From Rossellomorea marisflavi (GTDB lineage Bacteria > Bacillota > Bacilli > Bacillales > Bacillaceae_B): DNA of 64,000 nt. The position numbers were made by a program, and so were the translations under genes. The notes below the pieces were generated by a model, which saw only the letters and a program-made list of their open reading frames with translations, was not told the origin of the DNA and did not search any database. Shown here in pieces: positions 51,151-62,225 of the stretch. Each line of letters begins with the position of its first letter. Positions within the stretch are counted from its first letter, which is position 1. The DNA is taken from positions 1,786,001 to 1,850,000 of the forward strand of contig NZ_CP081870.1 of the NCBI RefSeq assembly GCF_022170785.1. Direction: 5' to 3'.

Positions 51151-51186
51151 AAAACGCCGGAATCAAAACGATTCCGGCGTTTTCTT
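51151..51186. terminator. Bidirectional terminator between pyrE and rqcH
   Basis: GCCGGAATC and GATTCCGGC pair around a 5-nt loop, flanked by an A tract and a T tract, so it serves both convergent genes. Confidence 0.9.
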
Positions 51187-51197
51187 ATGTGTGCAAT

Positions 51198-52904
51198 TCA
51201 ACGATCTTTCATGGCCCTGACCTGGTCAAGGTCAGGGGTGACATAGACCGTCTGCTGATTTTCATAGATGACAAATCCCGGCTTGGCACCACGAGGTTTC
51301 TTAACCTGACGCACTTCTGTGTAATCGACGGGAACCGATCCCGACTCCCTCGCCTTGCTGAAGTATGCGGCAAGATTGGCGGCCTCGAGTAGAGTTTCAT
51401 CTGAAGGGGAAGGATCCCGGATGACGACGTGAGAACCGGGTATATCCTTCGTGTGGAGCCAGATGTCGCTCTTCGCCGCTACTTTATTGGTCAGATAATC
51501 ATTCTGTTTATTATTCTTGCCGACGAGGATCTTGGTACCGTCTGTCGCTGTATAGGATTCGAGCATCGGCTTTTCATTTGCCTTTTTCTTTTTCTGGTTC
51601 TTCCGGACGCGCAGGTATCCTTCTTCCTCGAGCTCTTCACGTATCCCTTCAATGTCCCTGGTGGAGGCGGATTCGAGCTGCTGGAGGAGCTGCTCGAAAT
51701 AAGCGAGCTCATCTGTTGCTTTTTCGATTTGTTCCTGCACGACCTGTACAGCGTGCTTCGCTTTTTGATAGCGGGAAAAATAACCCTGAGCATTTTCAGA
51801 AGGTGATTTTTGAGGATTCAGAGGGATCGTCACCGATCCGCCTTCTTCGTCATAGTAGTTAACGACCGAAACTTCTTCCATTCCTCTTTGTACTGCATAT
51901 AGATTGGATGTGAGCAGTTCTCCGAGGAGCTGGTAGCGATCGGCATCCTTCGCCTCCTGAAGGGTACGCTCGAGCTTGACGATCTTATTCTCGTTTTTAT
52001 CGCGCTCGTTCCGGATGAAACGCTCAAGGTCATTGCCCTGTTGCTTCACCCGGTCCCTTGATGCCTTTTGGTAGAAGAAGCGATCGAGAAGTCCGCTAAG
52101 GGTGGTGAAGGTTTGATGCTCTCCTTCGACGTGATTCAGCGGGCACCAGTAGAATGTTTCCTTGTCTCCCGTGATGAGGGTGGGAGACGTACGGTGTTCC
52201 TTGAGGTCCGTCATGAAGTGCAAGAACGAGTCGGCAATGGCAGCCTGTGTCCCGAGGCCGGCACGATGGACGATTTCTTTGGCTGCAAGGGGAGAAACAC
52301 CTGAGAAGGACCCCACGATCTGCTTGTCCAATTTACCTGAATTGAAATCGAGTGAACGCAGGACATCTTCTCCTTCTGCATCCAGGGGATTGAGCTTATC
52401 TTGGCTTGGTGGGAAGATGTACTCGTTCCCAGGGAGCACGGTCCTGTGGGAATTCACGCTTGGTGACAGATGCTTGATGCTGTCAAGGATCATATTGCGG
52501 GCTTTGTCGACCAGGATGATATTACTGTGCCTTCCCATCACTTCGATGATCAGTTGTTTGTAGGATACATCGCCGATGTCATTCCTACCCTTTACTTCCA
52601 GGATGATCATACGGTCGAGGCCGACCTGGTGGATGTCCTCGATCATATAGCCTTCTAGATGCTTCCGAAGGAGCATGCAGAACATCGGGGGTACGGAGGG
52701 ATTCTCGTATTCCTCTCCTGTCAGTTGAACCCTGGCATAGCTTGGATGGGCGGATAGGAGGAGCTTATGATTCTTCCCATTGGCCCTGATCACCATGATG
52801 ATTTCATTTTTATAAGGTTGATGTATTTTATTGATTCTGCCGTGAAGGAGGGCTTCTTTCAGCTCTTCAGTCATGGCTTTTGTAAATAGTCCGTCGAATG
52901 ACAT
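51198..52904 (-). CDS. rqcH: Rqc2 homologue RqcH (YloA), alanine-tailing factor of ribosome quality control
   Basis: A 568-residue NEMF/Rqc2-family protein that recruits tRNA-Ala to stalled 50S subunits and adds alanine tails to nascent chains. The NFACT-N domain has the functional DR pair D97-R98. A helix-hairpin-helix region and a long coiled coil (about 290-440) follow, then NFACT-R ([20 protein letters not shown]) and a short C-terminal part. The ATG at 52904-52902 is chosen because GAGG lies 9 nt upstream and the protein then begins MSFDGLFT. It is the only minus-strand gene in the second half. Confidence 0.95.
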   Translation of the reverse strand: MSFDGLFTKAMTEELKEALLHGRINKIHQPYKNEIIMVIRANGKNHKLLLSAHPSYARVQLTGEEYENPSVPPMFCMLLRKHLEGYMIEDIHQVGLDRMIILEVKGRNDIGDVSYKQLIIEVMGRHSNIILVDKARNMILDSIKHLSPSVNSHRTVLPGNEYIFPPSQDKLNPLDAEGEDVLRSLDFNSGKLDKQIVGSFSGVSPLAAKEIVHRAGLGTQAAIADSFLHFMTDLKEHRTSPTLITGDKETFYWCPLNHVEGEHQTFTTLSGLLDRFFYQKASRDRVKQQGNDLERFIRNERDKNENKIVKLERTLQEAKDADRYQLLGELLTSNLYAVQRGMEEVSVVNYYDEEGGSVTIPLNPQKSPSENAQGYFSRYQKAKHAVQVVQEQIEKATDELAYFEQLLQQLESASTRDIEGIREELEEEGYLRVRKNQKKKKANEKPMLESYTATDGTKILVGKNNKQNDYLTNKVAAKSDIWLHTKDIPGSHVVIRDPSPSDETLLEAANLAAYFSKARESGSVPVDYTEVRQVKKPRGAKPGFVIYENQQTVYVTPDLDQVRAMKDR

Positions 52905-53091
52905 GCAAAACATCCTCTTCTTTTTTACTCATCCATTTGATTGTAGCGCCTCTTGGCTCCTTTTACAAAACAAAGGAACGGGAGACGAATGAAACCTCTT
53001 TAAATCATATCATTTTTCGGGACGAGTCTGAATAAGAATGCTAAGAGAAGGACAACTTTTCGTATTCGTAGAAGGAGAGTGAGATGGGTGC

Positions 53092-55773
53092 ATGAAATTT
53101 CATGAGATGAGACAGGAGGATATAGAGAAGGCCATCAATACGGATTATCAACAAGGCCTTTCGTCTGCAGACGCCGAAAACCGGAAGAAGCAGTATGGAT
53201 ATAACCAGTTGGAGGAAGCCGAAAAACAATCGGCCCTATTGGTGTTTTTCAGTCAGTTTAAGGATTTCATGGTACTTGTGCTGCTGGCGGCGACCCTCAT
53301 ATCCGGACTTCTGGGTGAGTATATCGATGCCATTGCCATCATCGCCATCGTAGTGGTCAACAGCTTCCTCGGTTTCTTTCAGGAAAGAAAAGCTGAGAAA
53401 TCGCTGCAGGCACTGAAGGAATTATCAGCACCCCAGGTTTCTGTCCTCCGGGATGGATCATGGATGAAGGTGCACTCCAAAGAAGTGACAATCGGAGATA
53501 TCATCCGGTTCTCAAGCGGCGATCGGATCGGTGCCGACATCCGTTTGATCGAAACGAATAACCTGGAGATCGAAGAGTCTGCACTGACAGGAGAATCCCT
53601 TCCCGTCCTTAAAACGACCAAGCCTCTCCACGGTAAAGGGTTGAACCTCGGGGACATGGAAAATATGGCGTTCATGGGCACACTCGTCACCAGGGGGAAC
53701 GGGTTGGGTGTCGTCACTTCCATCGGAATGAATACGGCCATGGGGCAGATCGCCGATATGATCCAAAAAGCTGAAACGATGACTACCCCGCTTCAGCGCA
53801 GGCTCGAGGAGCTCGGCAAGATCTTGATTACAGTTGCCCTCATCCTGACGGCCCTTGTCGTTGGAATCGGTGTGCTCCAGGGACATGACATCTACTCCAT
53901 GTTCCTTGCAGGGGTATCTCTTGCGGTGGCCGCCATACCTGAGGGGCTTCCGGCGATCGTGACGGTTGCCCTGTCCCTCGGCGTCCAGAGGATGATCAAG
54001 CAAAAGGCGATCGTCCGTAAGCTTCCTGCCGTGGAGACACTGGGCTGTGCTTCGGTGATCTGTTCCGATAAGACAGGGACCCTCACCCAGAATAAAATGA
54101 CTGTCACCAAGTTATGGAGTGCAGGAAGGCTGTGGGATGTGTCTGGCACCGGATATGTTCCGCAAGGTGATTTCTTCAACGGAGAATCAAGGGTTTCCCC
54201 GTCTTCTGATCAATCACTGAAACAGCTTCTGACGTTTGGAATGCTCTGCAACCATGCAGAACTAGTGGAAAGGGACGGCGAGCTCATACTTGACGGTGAC
54301 CCGACGGAAGGTGCCCTTCTCGTAGCGGGGATGAAGGCGGGATTGACCCGGGACGCATTGTCGACCTCCTTCAGGATCGTGAAGGAATTCCCGTTTGACT
54401 CCACTCGGAAAATGATGACGGTCGTGGCAGAGGATGCTGCTGGAAAGCTTTTTGCAGTCACCAAGGGGGCTCCCGATGTCCTAGTAGGGAAAAGTGCGTC
54501 CATCATATGGGACGGAAAGGTTCAAAAAGCGGATGAAGCCGCTTTTCAAGCAGTGGAAGAGGCGATTTCCGGTATGTCTTCGAATGCCCTCAGGACCATC
54601 GCCATCGCCTATAAGCCTTTGAACGGTCAATCATTGGATCTGCTCACAGAGGCTGCGGTAGAAAAGGAAGTGACGTTCATAGGGCTCCAAGGAATGATCG
54701 ATCCTCCTCGTCCCGAAGTCAAACAGGCGGTCAGGGAATGCCGTGATGCGGGAATCAAGACGGTGATGATCACGGGGGATCATGTACTGACGGCCAAAGC
54801 CATTGCCAAACAGCTCGGTATTTTGAAATCAAACGACAGGGTGATGGACGGTAAGGCGCTGAATGAGATGGAAATTGAAGAACTTGAAGAAATCGTCGAA
54901 GATGTCTCCGTATTCGCCAGGGTATCGCCAGAGCATAAATTGAAAATCGTAAAAGCCCTGCAGAACCGCGGTCACATTGTTGCAATGACCGGAGACGGGG
55001 TCAACGATGCACCGGCCATCAAGACGTCCGATATCGGGATCGCCATGGGCATAACCGGTACCGATGTGGCGAAGGAATCTTCATCCCTCGTCCTACTTGA
55101 TGATAACTTTGCAACCATCAAATCGGCCATCAAGGAAGGGCGGAACATTTACGAAAATATCCGTAAATTCATCCGCTATCTCCTTGCCTCTAACGTGGGT
55201 GAGATCCTGGTCATGCTGTTTGCCATGCTCTTGGCCCTACCGCTTCCGTTGGTCCCGATCCAGATCCTGTGGGTCAATTTAGTGACGGATGGACTGCCGG
55301 CCATGGCCCTCGGCCTTGATAAGCCCGAAGGAGATGTGATGAAGCGGAAACCGCGGCATCCGAAAGAAGGAGTCTTTGCAAGGGGACTCGGCTGGAAGGT
55401 CGTCTCTAGGGGATTCCTTATCGGGGGTGTCACCCTTCTTGCCTTCATCATCGCCTATCATCAGCATCCGAATCAGCTTGAGTACGCCCAGACGATTGCA
55501 TTTGCTACCCTGGTCCTTGCCCAGCTTATCCATGTATTCGATTGCCGCAGTGAGGTATCGGTGTTCTCGAGAAATCCATTCGGCAATATGTACTTGGTCT
55601 GGGCCGTGCTTTCATCCCTGGTGTTGATGCTGGTCGTGATCTATCTGCCGGGTCTTCAACCGATCTTCCATACCGTGTCCATCGAGCCGAGGGACTGGCT
55701 GCTGATTGTCGGCTTGAGCTCCATTCCGACGTTTTTACTGGCAGGTTCATTTTTTGCAAGAAAAAAACAATAG
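53092..55773 (+). CDS. yloB: Calcium-transporting P-type ATPase (YloB, P2A type)
   Basis: An 893-residue P-type ATPase with about ten membrane segments. The actuator motif TGES (ALTGESLPV), the ion-site segment PEGLP (283-287), the phosphorylation site DKTGT (D326) and the TGDGVNDAPA hinge are all present. High similarity to SERCA-type pumps and B. subtilis YloB supports Ca2+ export; B. subtilis YloB is linked to sporulation. The ATG at 53092 gives the family N-terminus MKFHEM. It diverges from rqcH. Confidence 0.95.
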   Translation: MKFHEMRQEDIEKAINTDYQQGLSSADAENRKKQYGYNQLEEAEKQSALLVFFSQFKDFMVLVLLAATLISGLLGEYIDAIAIIAIVVVNSFLGFFQERKAEKSLQALKELSAPQVSVLRDGSWMKVHSKEVTIGDIIRFSSGDRIGADIRLIETNNLEIEESALTGESLPVLKTTKPLHGKGLNLGDMENMAFMGTLVTRGNGLGVVTSIGMNTAMGQIADMIQKAETMTTPLQRRLEELGKILITVALILTALVVGIGVLQGHDIYSMFLAGVSLAVAAIPEGLPAIVTVALSLGVQRMIKQKAIVRKLPAVETLGCASVICSDKTGTLTQNKMTVTKLWSAGRLWDVSGTGYVPQGDFFNGESRVSPSSDQSLKQLLTFGMLCNHAELVERDGELILDGDPTEGALLVAGMKAGLTRDALSTSFRIVKEFPFDSTRKMMTVVAEDAAGKLFAVTKGAPDVLVGKSASIIWDGKVQKADEAAFQAVEEAISGMSSNALRTIAIAYKPLNGQSLDLLTEAAVEKEVTFIGLQGMIDPPRPEVKQAVRECRDAGIKTVMITGDHVLTAKAIAKQLGILKSNDRVMDGKALNEMEIEELEEIVEDVSVFARVSPEHKLKIVKALQNRGHIVAMTGDGVNDAPAIKTSDIGIAMGITGTDVAKESSSLVLLDDNFATIKSAIKEGRNIYENIRKFIRYLLASNVGEILVMLFAMLLALPLPLVPIQILWVNLVTDGLPAMALGLDKPEGDVMKRKPRHPKEGVFARGLGWKVVSRGFLIGGVTLLAFIIAYHQHPNQLEYAQTIAFATLVLAQLIHVFDCRSEVSVFSRNPFGNMYLVWAVLSSLVLMLVVIYLPGLQPIFHTVSIEPRDWLLIVGLSSIPTFLLAGSFFARKKQ

Positions 55774-55790
55774 AATATGATATAATCCAT

Positions 55791-55826
55791 AAGGTAATAG
55801 AGTTTGCTCTCTATTACCTTTTTTAT
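55791..55826 (+). terminator. Terminator after the calcium ATPase gene
   Basis: GGTAATAGAG and CTCTATTACC form a perfect 10-bp stem with a 6-nt loop, extended by AA and TT, and end in a T run. Confidence 0.9.
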
Positions 55827-55903
55827 AAGCAAGTGCGGGCCGCCTTTAGGTGTTCCGAGAATGAAATTCGACAGGCACGTCGCATAGATTGGGTGTGATT
55901 GGA

Positions 55904-56779
55904 ATGGTCATCAGCATGACAGGCTTCGGACGGAGCCGGATTGAGTCGGGGGGACATACCGTCATTGTTGAAATGAAAACCGTGAACCATCGATTCAGCG
56001 AGCTCAATATCCGCATGCCGCGCCAACTCATGAAGCTTGAAGATAAGATCAAGAAGCAGCTCTCCACCTTTATTAACAGGGGGAAAATCGATCTGTTCAT
56101 CGATATTTCCGGCGGAGGTCTCATACATAAGAATTTACATATTGACTGGGGACTCATTGAGGATTATCATCAGTTAGTAAATAAAGTGAAGGATACTTAC
56201 TCACTCAAGGGTGATATCGCCCTCTCGGACCTTCTCGGCAGAGGGGAATTCGTTACGGTGGAAGAAACGGAAGAGGAGAATGCCGAACTTGACGAACTGG
56301 TCATGGAGGCAGTCCTGAAGGCTTCAGATGAATTAAGGAAGATGAGGGTGGAGGAAGGGAAGGCGCTTCATGCCGACTTCCTTATCCATCTGGATCAAAT
56401 AAGGATCTGTCTAGACGAACTTTCAGCCCATGCACCCGCGGTGACCCTGCAATACAGGGAACGGCTCCGCAAGCGGATCCGGGAATGGAGTGAAGGAGAT
56501 CCCGACGAGGCAAGACTCCTCTCCGAAGTGGCCATATTTGCAGATAAATCTGATATAACCGAAGAGTTGACGCGTCTCGGGAGTCATCTTCAGTACTTTC
56601 ATGCCACATTGAATCAAGATGGTGTGATGGGGAGGAAACTGGATTTCATCATCCAGGAGATGAACCGGGAAGTGAACACGATCGGCTCCAAGGCAAATGA
56701 CTCCAGCATTTCCACACTGGTGGTCGAGTTGAAATCGGCACTGGAGAAAGTGCGGGAGCAGGTCCAAAATGTTGAATAA
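55904..56779 (+). CDS. yloC: YicC-family endoribonuclease YloC
   Basis: A 291-residue protein of the YicC/YloC family, recently characterised as endoribonucleases. An N-terminal YicC domain opens MVISMTGFGRSRIE. A C-terminal DUF1732 domain has GRKLDFIIQEMNREVNTIGSKA. The ATG at 55904 gives the exact length of B. subtilis YloC. In-frame TTG (55889) and GTG (55895) codons lie upstream, and the ribosome-binding site is weak, so the start is not fully certain. Confidence 0.92.
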   Translation: MVISMTGFGRSRIESGGHTVIVEMKTVNHRFSELNIRMPRQLMKLEDKIKKQLSTFINRGKIDLFIDISGGGLIHKNLHIDWGLIEDYHQLVNKVKDTYSLKGDIALSDLLGRGEFVTVEETEEENAELDELVMEAVLKASDELRKMRVEEGKALHADFLIHLDQIRICLDELSAHAPAVTLQYRERLRKRIREWSEGDPDEARLLSEVAIFADKSDITEELTRLGSHLQYFHATLNQDGVMGRKLDFIIQEMNREVNTIGSKANDSSISTLVVELKSALEKVREQVQNVE

Positions 56780-56781
56780 GA

Positions 56782-56816
56782 AGTTTAGTTTCCACGTGAA
56801 CGGGCGAAACTAAACT
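56782..56816 (+). repeat. Stable hairpin between yloC and remA
   Basis: AGTTTAGTTTC (56782-56792) and GAAACTAAACT (56806-56816) form a perfect 11-bp stem with a 13-nt loop. No T run follows, so it is probably an mRNA element rather than a terminator. Confidence 0.65.
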
Positions 56817-56835
56817 ATTGATTAGGAGGAGCGTC

Positions 56836-57108
56836 ATGTCAATCAAGCTCATCAATATAGGCTTTGGGAATATTGTATCAGCAAACCGAATCATATCGAT
56901 CGTCGGTCCGGAATCAGCGCCCATTAAGCGCCTGATGCAGGATGCGAGGGATCGGGGAACATTAGTTGACGCTACATATGGAAGAAGGACGAGGGCCGTG
57001 ATCATCACAGACAGCGATCATGTCATCCTGTCGGCCGTCCAACCCGAGACCGTTGCCCATCGAGTGACTGATAAAGAGGATTTAATAGAAGAAGGGCAGG
57101 GTAAATAA
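56836..57108 (+). CDS. remA: Extracellular matrix regulator RemA
   Basis: A 90-residue DNA-binding protein (YlzA) that activates biofilm matrix and osmoprotection genes in B. subtilis. It begins [20 protein letters not shown] and includes [19 protein letters not shown], the basic DNA-contact region. The ATG at 56836 has AGGAGGA upstream. The gmk start follows its stop without a gap. Confidence 0.96.
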   Translation: MSIKLINIGFGNIVSANRIISIVGPESAPIKRLMQDARDRGTLVDATYGRRTRAVIITDSDHVILSAVQPETVAHRVTDKEDLIEEGQGK

Positions 57109-57723
<615 letters not shown>

Positions 57724-57945
57724 ATGTTATATCCATCTATTGATTCACTAATGAAAAAGATCGATTCGAAATATTCGTTGGTCAGCGTGGCTGCCAAAAG
57801 AGCGCGTGATCTACAGGATAAAAAGGACTTCCGCATGGAACAATATGTGTCGGAAAAGTTCGTTGGTAAGGCCCTTGAAGAAATCCACTCCGGCCACTTG
57901 TCCATGAAAGAAAGAGACGAAAAAGCCATCTATGAGGATGAATAA
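57724..57945 (+). CDS. rpoZ: RNA polymerase omega subunit
   Basis: A 73-residue omega subunit that aids RNA polymerase assembly. The first half, [20 protein letters not shown] and VAAKRARDL, is the conserved fold. The ATG at 57724 follows the gmk stop directly, with GGAGG upstream. Confidence 0.95.
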   Translation: MLYPSIDSLMKKIDSKYSLVSVAAKRARDLQDKKDFRMEQYVSEKFVGKALEEIHSGHLSMKERDEKAIYEDE

Positions 57946-57975
57946 ATCCCATCTGTACGGCAAATAGGAAATGAA

Positions 57976-58029
57976 GAGGGTTGAACCGGGAAGTGATGAA
58001 CTTTTCCGGTACAGCCCTATTTTCTTTTT
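57976..58029 (+). terminator. Terminator after rpoZ
   Basis: AGGGTTGAACCGGGAA pairs imperfectly with TTTCCGGTACAGCCCT around an 11-nt loop, followed by a T-rich tract. Confidence 0.75.
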
Positions 58030-58090
58030 GCGGCAATATCCTTCATAATAGAGGCTACGAATAGATTAGATAATGGAGGCAATGAACGAT

Positions 58091-59284
58091 ATGGGGAAAA
58101 AAATACTATTGTGCGTGACCGGTGGGATCGCAGTATATAAAGCAGCAGCACTCACGAGCAAGCTTGTGCAGGCGGGCTTCGAGGTAAAGGTCATGATGAC
58201 GGAATCCGCGAGGGAGTTCGTTTCCCCGCTCACCTTCCAGGCATTGTCGCGCCAGGATGTCTACTGGGATACATTTGATGAGAAAATTCCAGCGAAGATC
58301 GCCCATATCGACTTGGCAGATTGGGCAGACCTTGTACTAGTGGCACCTGCTACGGCAAATATGATTGGGAAACTTGCCGGCGGTATCGGAGATGACATGA
58401 TCTCCACCACGTTACTTGCGACAGAGGCCGAGATTTGGATTGCTCCTGCCATGAACGTCCATATGTATGACCATCCTGCAGTCAAGAGGAACATTGCCAC
58501 ACTGCATGAGGATGGCTGCCGGTTCGTTGAACCGAGTGAAGGGTACTTGGCATGCGGATACGTCGGCAAAGGCCGACTGGAAGAACCTGAAAAGATCGTA
58601 GAACTGATTGCCGCTCACTTTCACTCTCCGACAGAACAGCCACTTAAAGGGAAGACCGTCCTTATTTCTGCCGGTCCGACAAGGGAAATCATTGATCCTG
58701 TCCGATATTTCTCAAACCGCTCTACTGGGAAAATGGGATTTGCCGTGGCAGAGGCAGCTGCAAATATGGGCGCCGATGTGACCCTGGTATCAGGTCCGGT
58801 CAATCTGTCTCCACCGCGTGGGGTGCATCTCGTCGAGGTGACGACAGCAGAGGACATGTATGAGGCAGTACTCGCGAAATTCGAGGGTGCAGACATCGTG
58901 GTGAAGAGTGCCGCGGTCGTCGATTATCGTCCAAAGGAAGTCCATAAGGAAAAAATGAAAAAACAAGATGGCAATCTGATCATAGAATTCGAGCGGACGA
59001 AGGATATCCTCATGGAGCTCGGAAAAAGGAAGAACGGGCAATACCTTATCGGGTTCGCTGCCGAAACGTCCAAAATCGGTGAATACGCCAAAGGTAAGCT
59101 CGAAAGAAAAAGAGCTGATATGATCGTTGCAAACAATGTGAGCGAAGAAGGTTCAGGCTTCGGGACAGATACAAATAAAGTAACCATTGTGACAGAAGAC
59201 GGCATACGTGAATTGCCGATGCTCTCAAAGTCAAAAGTGGCAGAAGAAATACTTCTTGAAGCATTGAGACGGATGGATTCTTGA
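58091..59284 (+). CDS. coaBC: Bifunctional phosphopantothenoylcysteine decarboxylase / phosphopantothenate-cysteine ligase CoaBC
   Basis: A 397-residue fusion for coenzyme A synthesis. The N-terminal FMN-dependent decarboxylase (CoaC, about 1-185) has VAPATANMIGKLAGGIGDD, the PAMNVHMY substrate motif and the catalytic C155 in YLACGYVGKGRLEEP. The C-terminal ligase (CoaB) begins KTVLISAGPTREIIDPVRY. The ATG at 58091 gives the family N-terminus; in-frame ATGs at 58073 and 58082 overlap or crowd the GGAGG site. Its stop overlaps the priA start. Confidence 0.96.
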   Translation: MGKKILLCVTGGIAVYKAAALTSKLVQAGFEVKVMMTESAREFVSPLTFQALSRQDVYWDTFDEKIPAKIAHIDLADWADLVLVAPATANMIGKLAGGIGDDMISTTLLATEAEIWIAPAMNVHMYDHPAVKRNIATLHEDGCRFVEPSEGYLACGYVGKGRLEEPEKIVELIAAHFHSPTEQPLKGKTVLISAGPTREIIDPVRYFSNRSTGKMGFAVAEAAANMGADVTLVSGPVNLSPPRGVHLVEVTTAEDMYEAVLAKFEGADIVVKSAAVVDYRPKEVHKEKMKKQDGNLIIEFERTKDILMELGKRKNGQYLIGFAAETSKIGEYAKGKLERKRADMIVANNVSEEGSGFGTDTNKVTIVTEDGIRELPMLSKSKVAEEILLEALRRMDS

Positions 59285-61701
59285 TGAAAAATGTAGCAAG
59301 CGTCATCGTTGATGTTGCTGCCATGCAGACGGACCGCTGCTTTGATTATCTCATACCTGCTGAATGGACAGGGAGCATTGTGCCGGGGATGAGGGTCGTC
59401 GTTCCATTCGGTCCCAGAAAAGTACAGGGATTCGTCATGGAACTGAAAGAAAAGAGTGAGGTGGCGAAACTCAAACCGATTGCGGAACCGATGGATCTGA
59501 AACCGGTACTCAACAATGAGCTTCTTACGATGGCAGATTGGCTTACGGAGAATACGCTATGCTTTAAGATCTCTGCCCTCCAGGCTATGCTGCCTGCAGC
59601 CATGAAAGCAAAATATGAGAAACAGTTGGTAGTGGAAAAGGGTATTCACGTCGAGAACCTGTCTGAACCCCTCAGACCCCATTTCCTTAAAGGGACCGCC
59701 ACTTGGAAATCCATCGAGACCGCTGGCTTGCTCCCGCTGGCTCAGCATGAAGTGAAAAACGGCATACTGGAAGTCGTGTATAAGGTAAAAGGGAAAACGA
59801 ATAAAAAGATGATCAGGAAACTATATCTTGGTATAGCCCCTGAAACCGTCGAAACGGAAGCTTCCGCCCTCCCGGCGCAGGCTAAGAAACAACGTGATGT
59901 CCTCATGTTGTGGAAGGAACATGCCGATCAGGGGTTCTCAATGAAAGAGCTTTCGGAGCGGGCGGGGACGACGGCTTCCACCATTCAATCCTTGGTGAAA
60001 AAGGGACTCCTCGTCCAACAGGATGAAGAGATTTACCGGGATCCATTCGAAGATCGGACGTTCAAGCAAACCACTCCACTTCCCTTAACTGATCAACAGG
60101 GGGAAGCAATCACCCCCATTCTTGAAAAAATCGAATCCGGTATACAGGAAACCTTTCTCCTTTATGGTGTGACAGGGAGCGGGAAGACAGAGATCTACCT
60201 TCAATCGATCCAACGGGTGCTTGAACAGGGAAAGGAAGCCATCGTACTTGTTCCTGAAATCGCCCTGACTCCTCAAATGGTGAATCGCTTCAAAGGGCGA
60301 TTCGGCAATGAGGTTGCCGTACTTCACAGCGGGCTATCTTCAGGAGAGAAATATGACGAGTGGCGAAAGATCGAGCGGAAGGAAGTCCGGGTTGTAGTCG
60401 GGGCTAGGTCTGCCGTATTCGCACCGTTTGAAAATCTAGGTATCATCATCATCGATGAAGAGCATGAAACCAGCTACAAACAAGAAGAAAATCCCCGATA
60501 CCATGCCCGTGATGTCGCCATTTGGCGAAGTGAATACCATGGATGCCCGGTGGTTCTAGGAAGTGCGACACCATCATTGGAATCATTCGCCAGGGCTTCA
60601 AAAGGGGTATACACCCGGTTGAACCTCAGCAAACGGATGAATGACGGGCCCCTGCCTTCAGTAGACATTGTCGACATGCGGGAGGAACTCCGCGAAGGGA
60701 ACCGCTCGATGTTTTCGAGGAATCTGTTTGAAAAACTGGAGGACCGCCTTTCTAAAGGAGAGCAGACGGTCCTCTTCCTCAACAGAAGGGGCCACTCATC
60801 CTTTATCATGTGCCGGGACTGCGGGTATGTCGTGCAGTGTCCGAATTGTGATATCTCGTTGACGTACCATCGCTTCTCCAACGGAATGAAATGCCATTAT
60901 TGCGGATACGAAGAGCGTGTACCGGAGACCTGTCCGGAGTGTACCAGCGAACATATCAGATATTTCGGCACGGGAACGCAAAAAGTGGAGGAGGAGCTCA
61001 CTAAGCTGCTCCCTCAAGCACGGATCATCCGGATGGATGTGGATACCACCACAAGGAAGGGATCCCATGAAAGGCTGCTGACTTCCTTCGGGGAAGGAAA
61101 GGCCGATATCCTATTGGGTACCCAGATGATAGCGAAAGGATTGGATTTTCCCAACATCACCCTTGTGGGCGTCCTCAGTGCGGACACGATGCTCCATATC
61201 CCCGATTTCCGCTCTGCGGAGAAGACGTTCCAGCTTCTGACCCAGGTGAGCGGCAGGGCGGGGCGTCACTCCCTCCCGGGTGAAGTCGTCATCCAGACAT
61301 ACACGCCGGAGCACTACTCGGTTGAACTCGCTTCGAGTCATGACTATGAGCGATTTTATGAACAGGAAATGGCGATGAGGAAAATGGGATCTTATCCTCC
61401 ATTTTATTATATTTCCCTTGTCACGATCAGTCATGAAGACCTGATGAAGGTAGTGGATGTATCGGAGAAAATGACGGGCTTCATCAGGAGTAGATTATCC
61501 GGTATGACGAAGATCCTTGGTCCCGTTGCTTCACCCATCCCCAGAATCAAAAATAGATATCGATACCAATGTTTGATAAAATACAAGCGGGAACCGCGAC
61601 TGGCGGAGACGCTGAAGACGCTGCTTGAACAATTTCATCAGCAGTACGCTTCACAAGGCCTCACGGTCAGCATCGATGTGAATCCTTATGTCATGATGTG
61701 A
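59284..61701 (+). CDS. priA: Primosomal protein N' (replication restart helicase PriA)
   Basis: An 805-residue superfamily 2 helicase that reloads the replisome at stalled forks. The N-terminal 3'-end-binding domain precedes a winged-helix region. Walker A is GVTGSGKT (295-302) and Walker B is IIIDEEHE. Four CxxC pairs between about 510 and 560 (MCRDCGYVVQCPNCD, CHYCGYEE, CPECTSE) form the two zinc sites. It starts at ATG 59284, sharing one base with the coaBC stop. Confidence 0.96.
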   Translation: MKNVASVIVDVAAMQTDRCFDYLIPAEWTGSIVPGMRVVVPFGPRKVQGFVMELKEKSEVAKLKPIAEPMDLKPVLNNELLTMADWLTENTLCFKISALQAMLPAAMKAKYEKQLVVEKGIHVENLSEPLRPHFLKGTATWKSIETAGLLPLAQHEVKNGILEVVYKVKGKTNKKMIRKLYLGIAPETVETEASALPAQAKKQRDVLMLWKEHADQGFSMKELSERAGTTASTIQSLVKKGLLVQQDEEIYRDPFEDRTFKQTTPLPLTDQQGEAITPILEKIESGIQETFLLYGVTGSGKTEIYLQSIQRVLEQGKEAIVLVPEIALTPQMVNRFKGRFGNEVAVLHSGLSSGEKYDEWRKIERKEVRVVVGARSAVFAPFENLGIIIIDEEHETSYKQEENPRYHARDVAIWRSEYHGCPVVLGSATPSLESFARASKGVYTRLNLSKRMNDGPLPSVDIVDMREELREGNRSMFSRNLFEKLEDRLSKGEQTVLFLNRRGHSSFIMCRDCGYVVQCPNCDISLTYHRFSNGMKCHYCGYEERVPETCPECTSEHIRYFGTGTQKVEEELTKLLPQARIIRMDVDTTTRKGSHERLLTSFGEGKADILLGTQMIAKGLDFPNITLVGVLSADTMLHIPDFRSAEKTFQLLTQVSGRAGRHSLPGEVVIQTYTPEHYSVELASSHDYERFYEQEMAMRKMGSYPPFYYISLVTISHEDLMKVVDVSEKMTGFIRSRLSGMTKILGPVASPIPRIKNRYRYQCLIKYKREPRLAETLKTLLEQFHQQYASQGLTVSIDVNPYVMM

Positions 61702-61739
61702 CCTTACTGGCGAAACAATTATAGAAAGTTGGAATTTGA

Positions 61740-62225
61740 ATGGCTGTATTACCGATCGTCATGCATCCCGATCCGATCCTCGTAAAGCGATGTGAACCGG
61801 TGAAGGAGTTTGATAAAAAATTGAAGAAGCTTCTTGATAATATGTACGAAACGATGATCGAAGCAGATGGTGTCGGACTTGCTGCACCACAAGTGGGAGT
61901 TGACCTCCAAGTAGCCGTCGTGGATATCGGGGATGAGACAGGCACGATCGAACTCATCAATCCCGAAATCTTTGAACACTCAGGGGAGCAGACCGATCTT
62001 GAAGGATGTCTGAGTTTCCCTGGTCTTTTCGGGGAAGTGAGCCGTCCATATAGCATCTCATTCAGGACGCAGGACCGGAAGGGAAGATGGCTTGAAGGCA
62101 GGGCAGAAGGGTTCCTTGCCCGGGCGATCCAGCATGAAATCGATCATTTGCACGGTGTCCTTTTCAATACAAAGACTGAAAAGCTCCTGACGGAAGATGA
62201 ATTAGAAAGGTTTGAAGAAGAATGA
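61740..62225 (+). CDS. def: Peptide deformylase
   Basis: A 161-residue metalloenzyme removing the formyl group from nascent proteins. The three motifs are GVGLAAPQ (44-51), EGCLS (88-92, metal ligand C90) and HEIDH (132-136). It is the short B. subtilis DefA type. The ribosome-binding site is weak. It overlaps fmt by 4 nt, pairing formylation and deformylation in one transcript. Confidence 0.97.
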   Translation: MAVLPIVMHPDPILVKRCEPVKEFDKKLKKLLDNMYETMIEADGVGLAAPQVGVDLQVAVVDIGDETGTIELINPEIFEHSGEQTDLEGCLSFPGLFGEVSRPYSISFRTQDRKGRWLEGRAEGFLARAIQHEIDHLHGVLFNTKTEKLLTEDELERFEEE

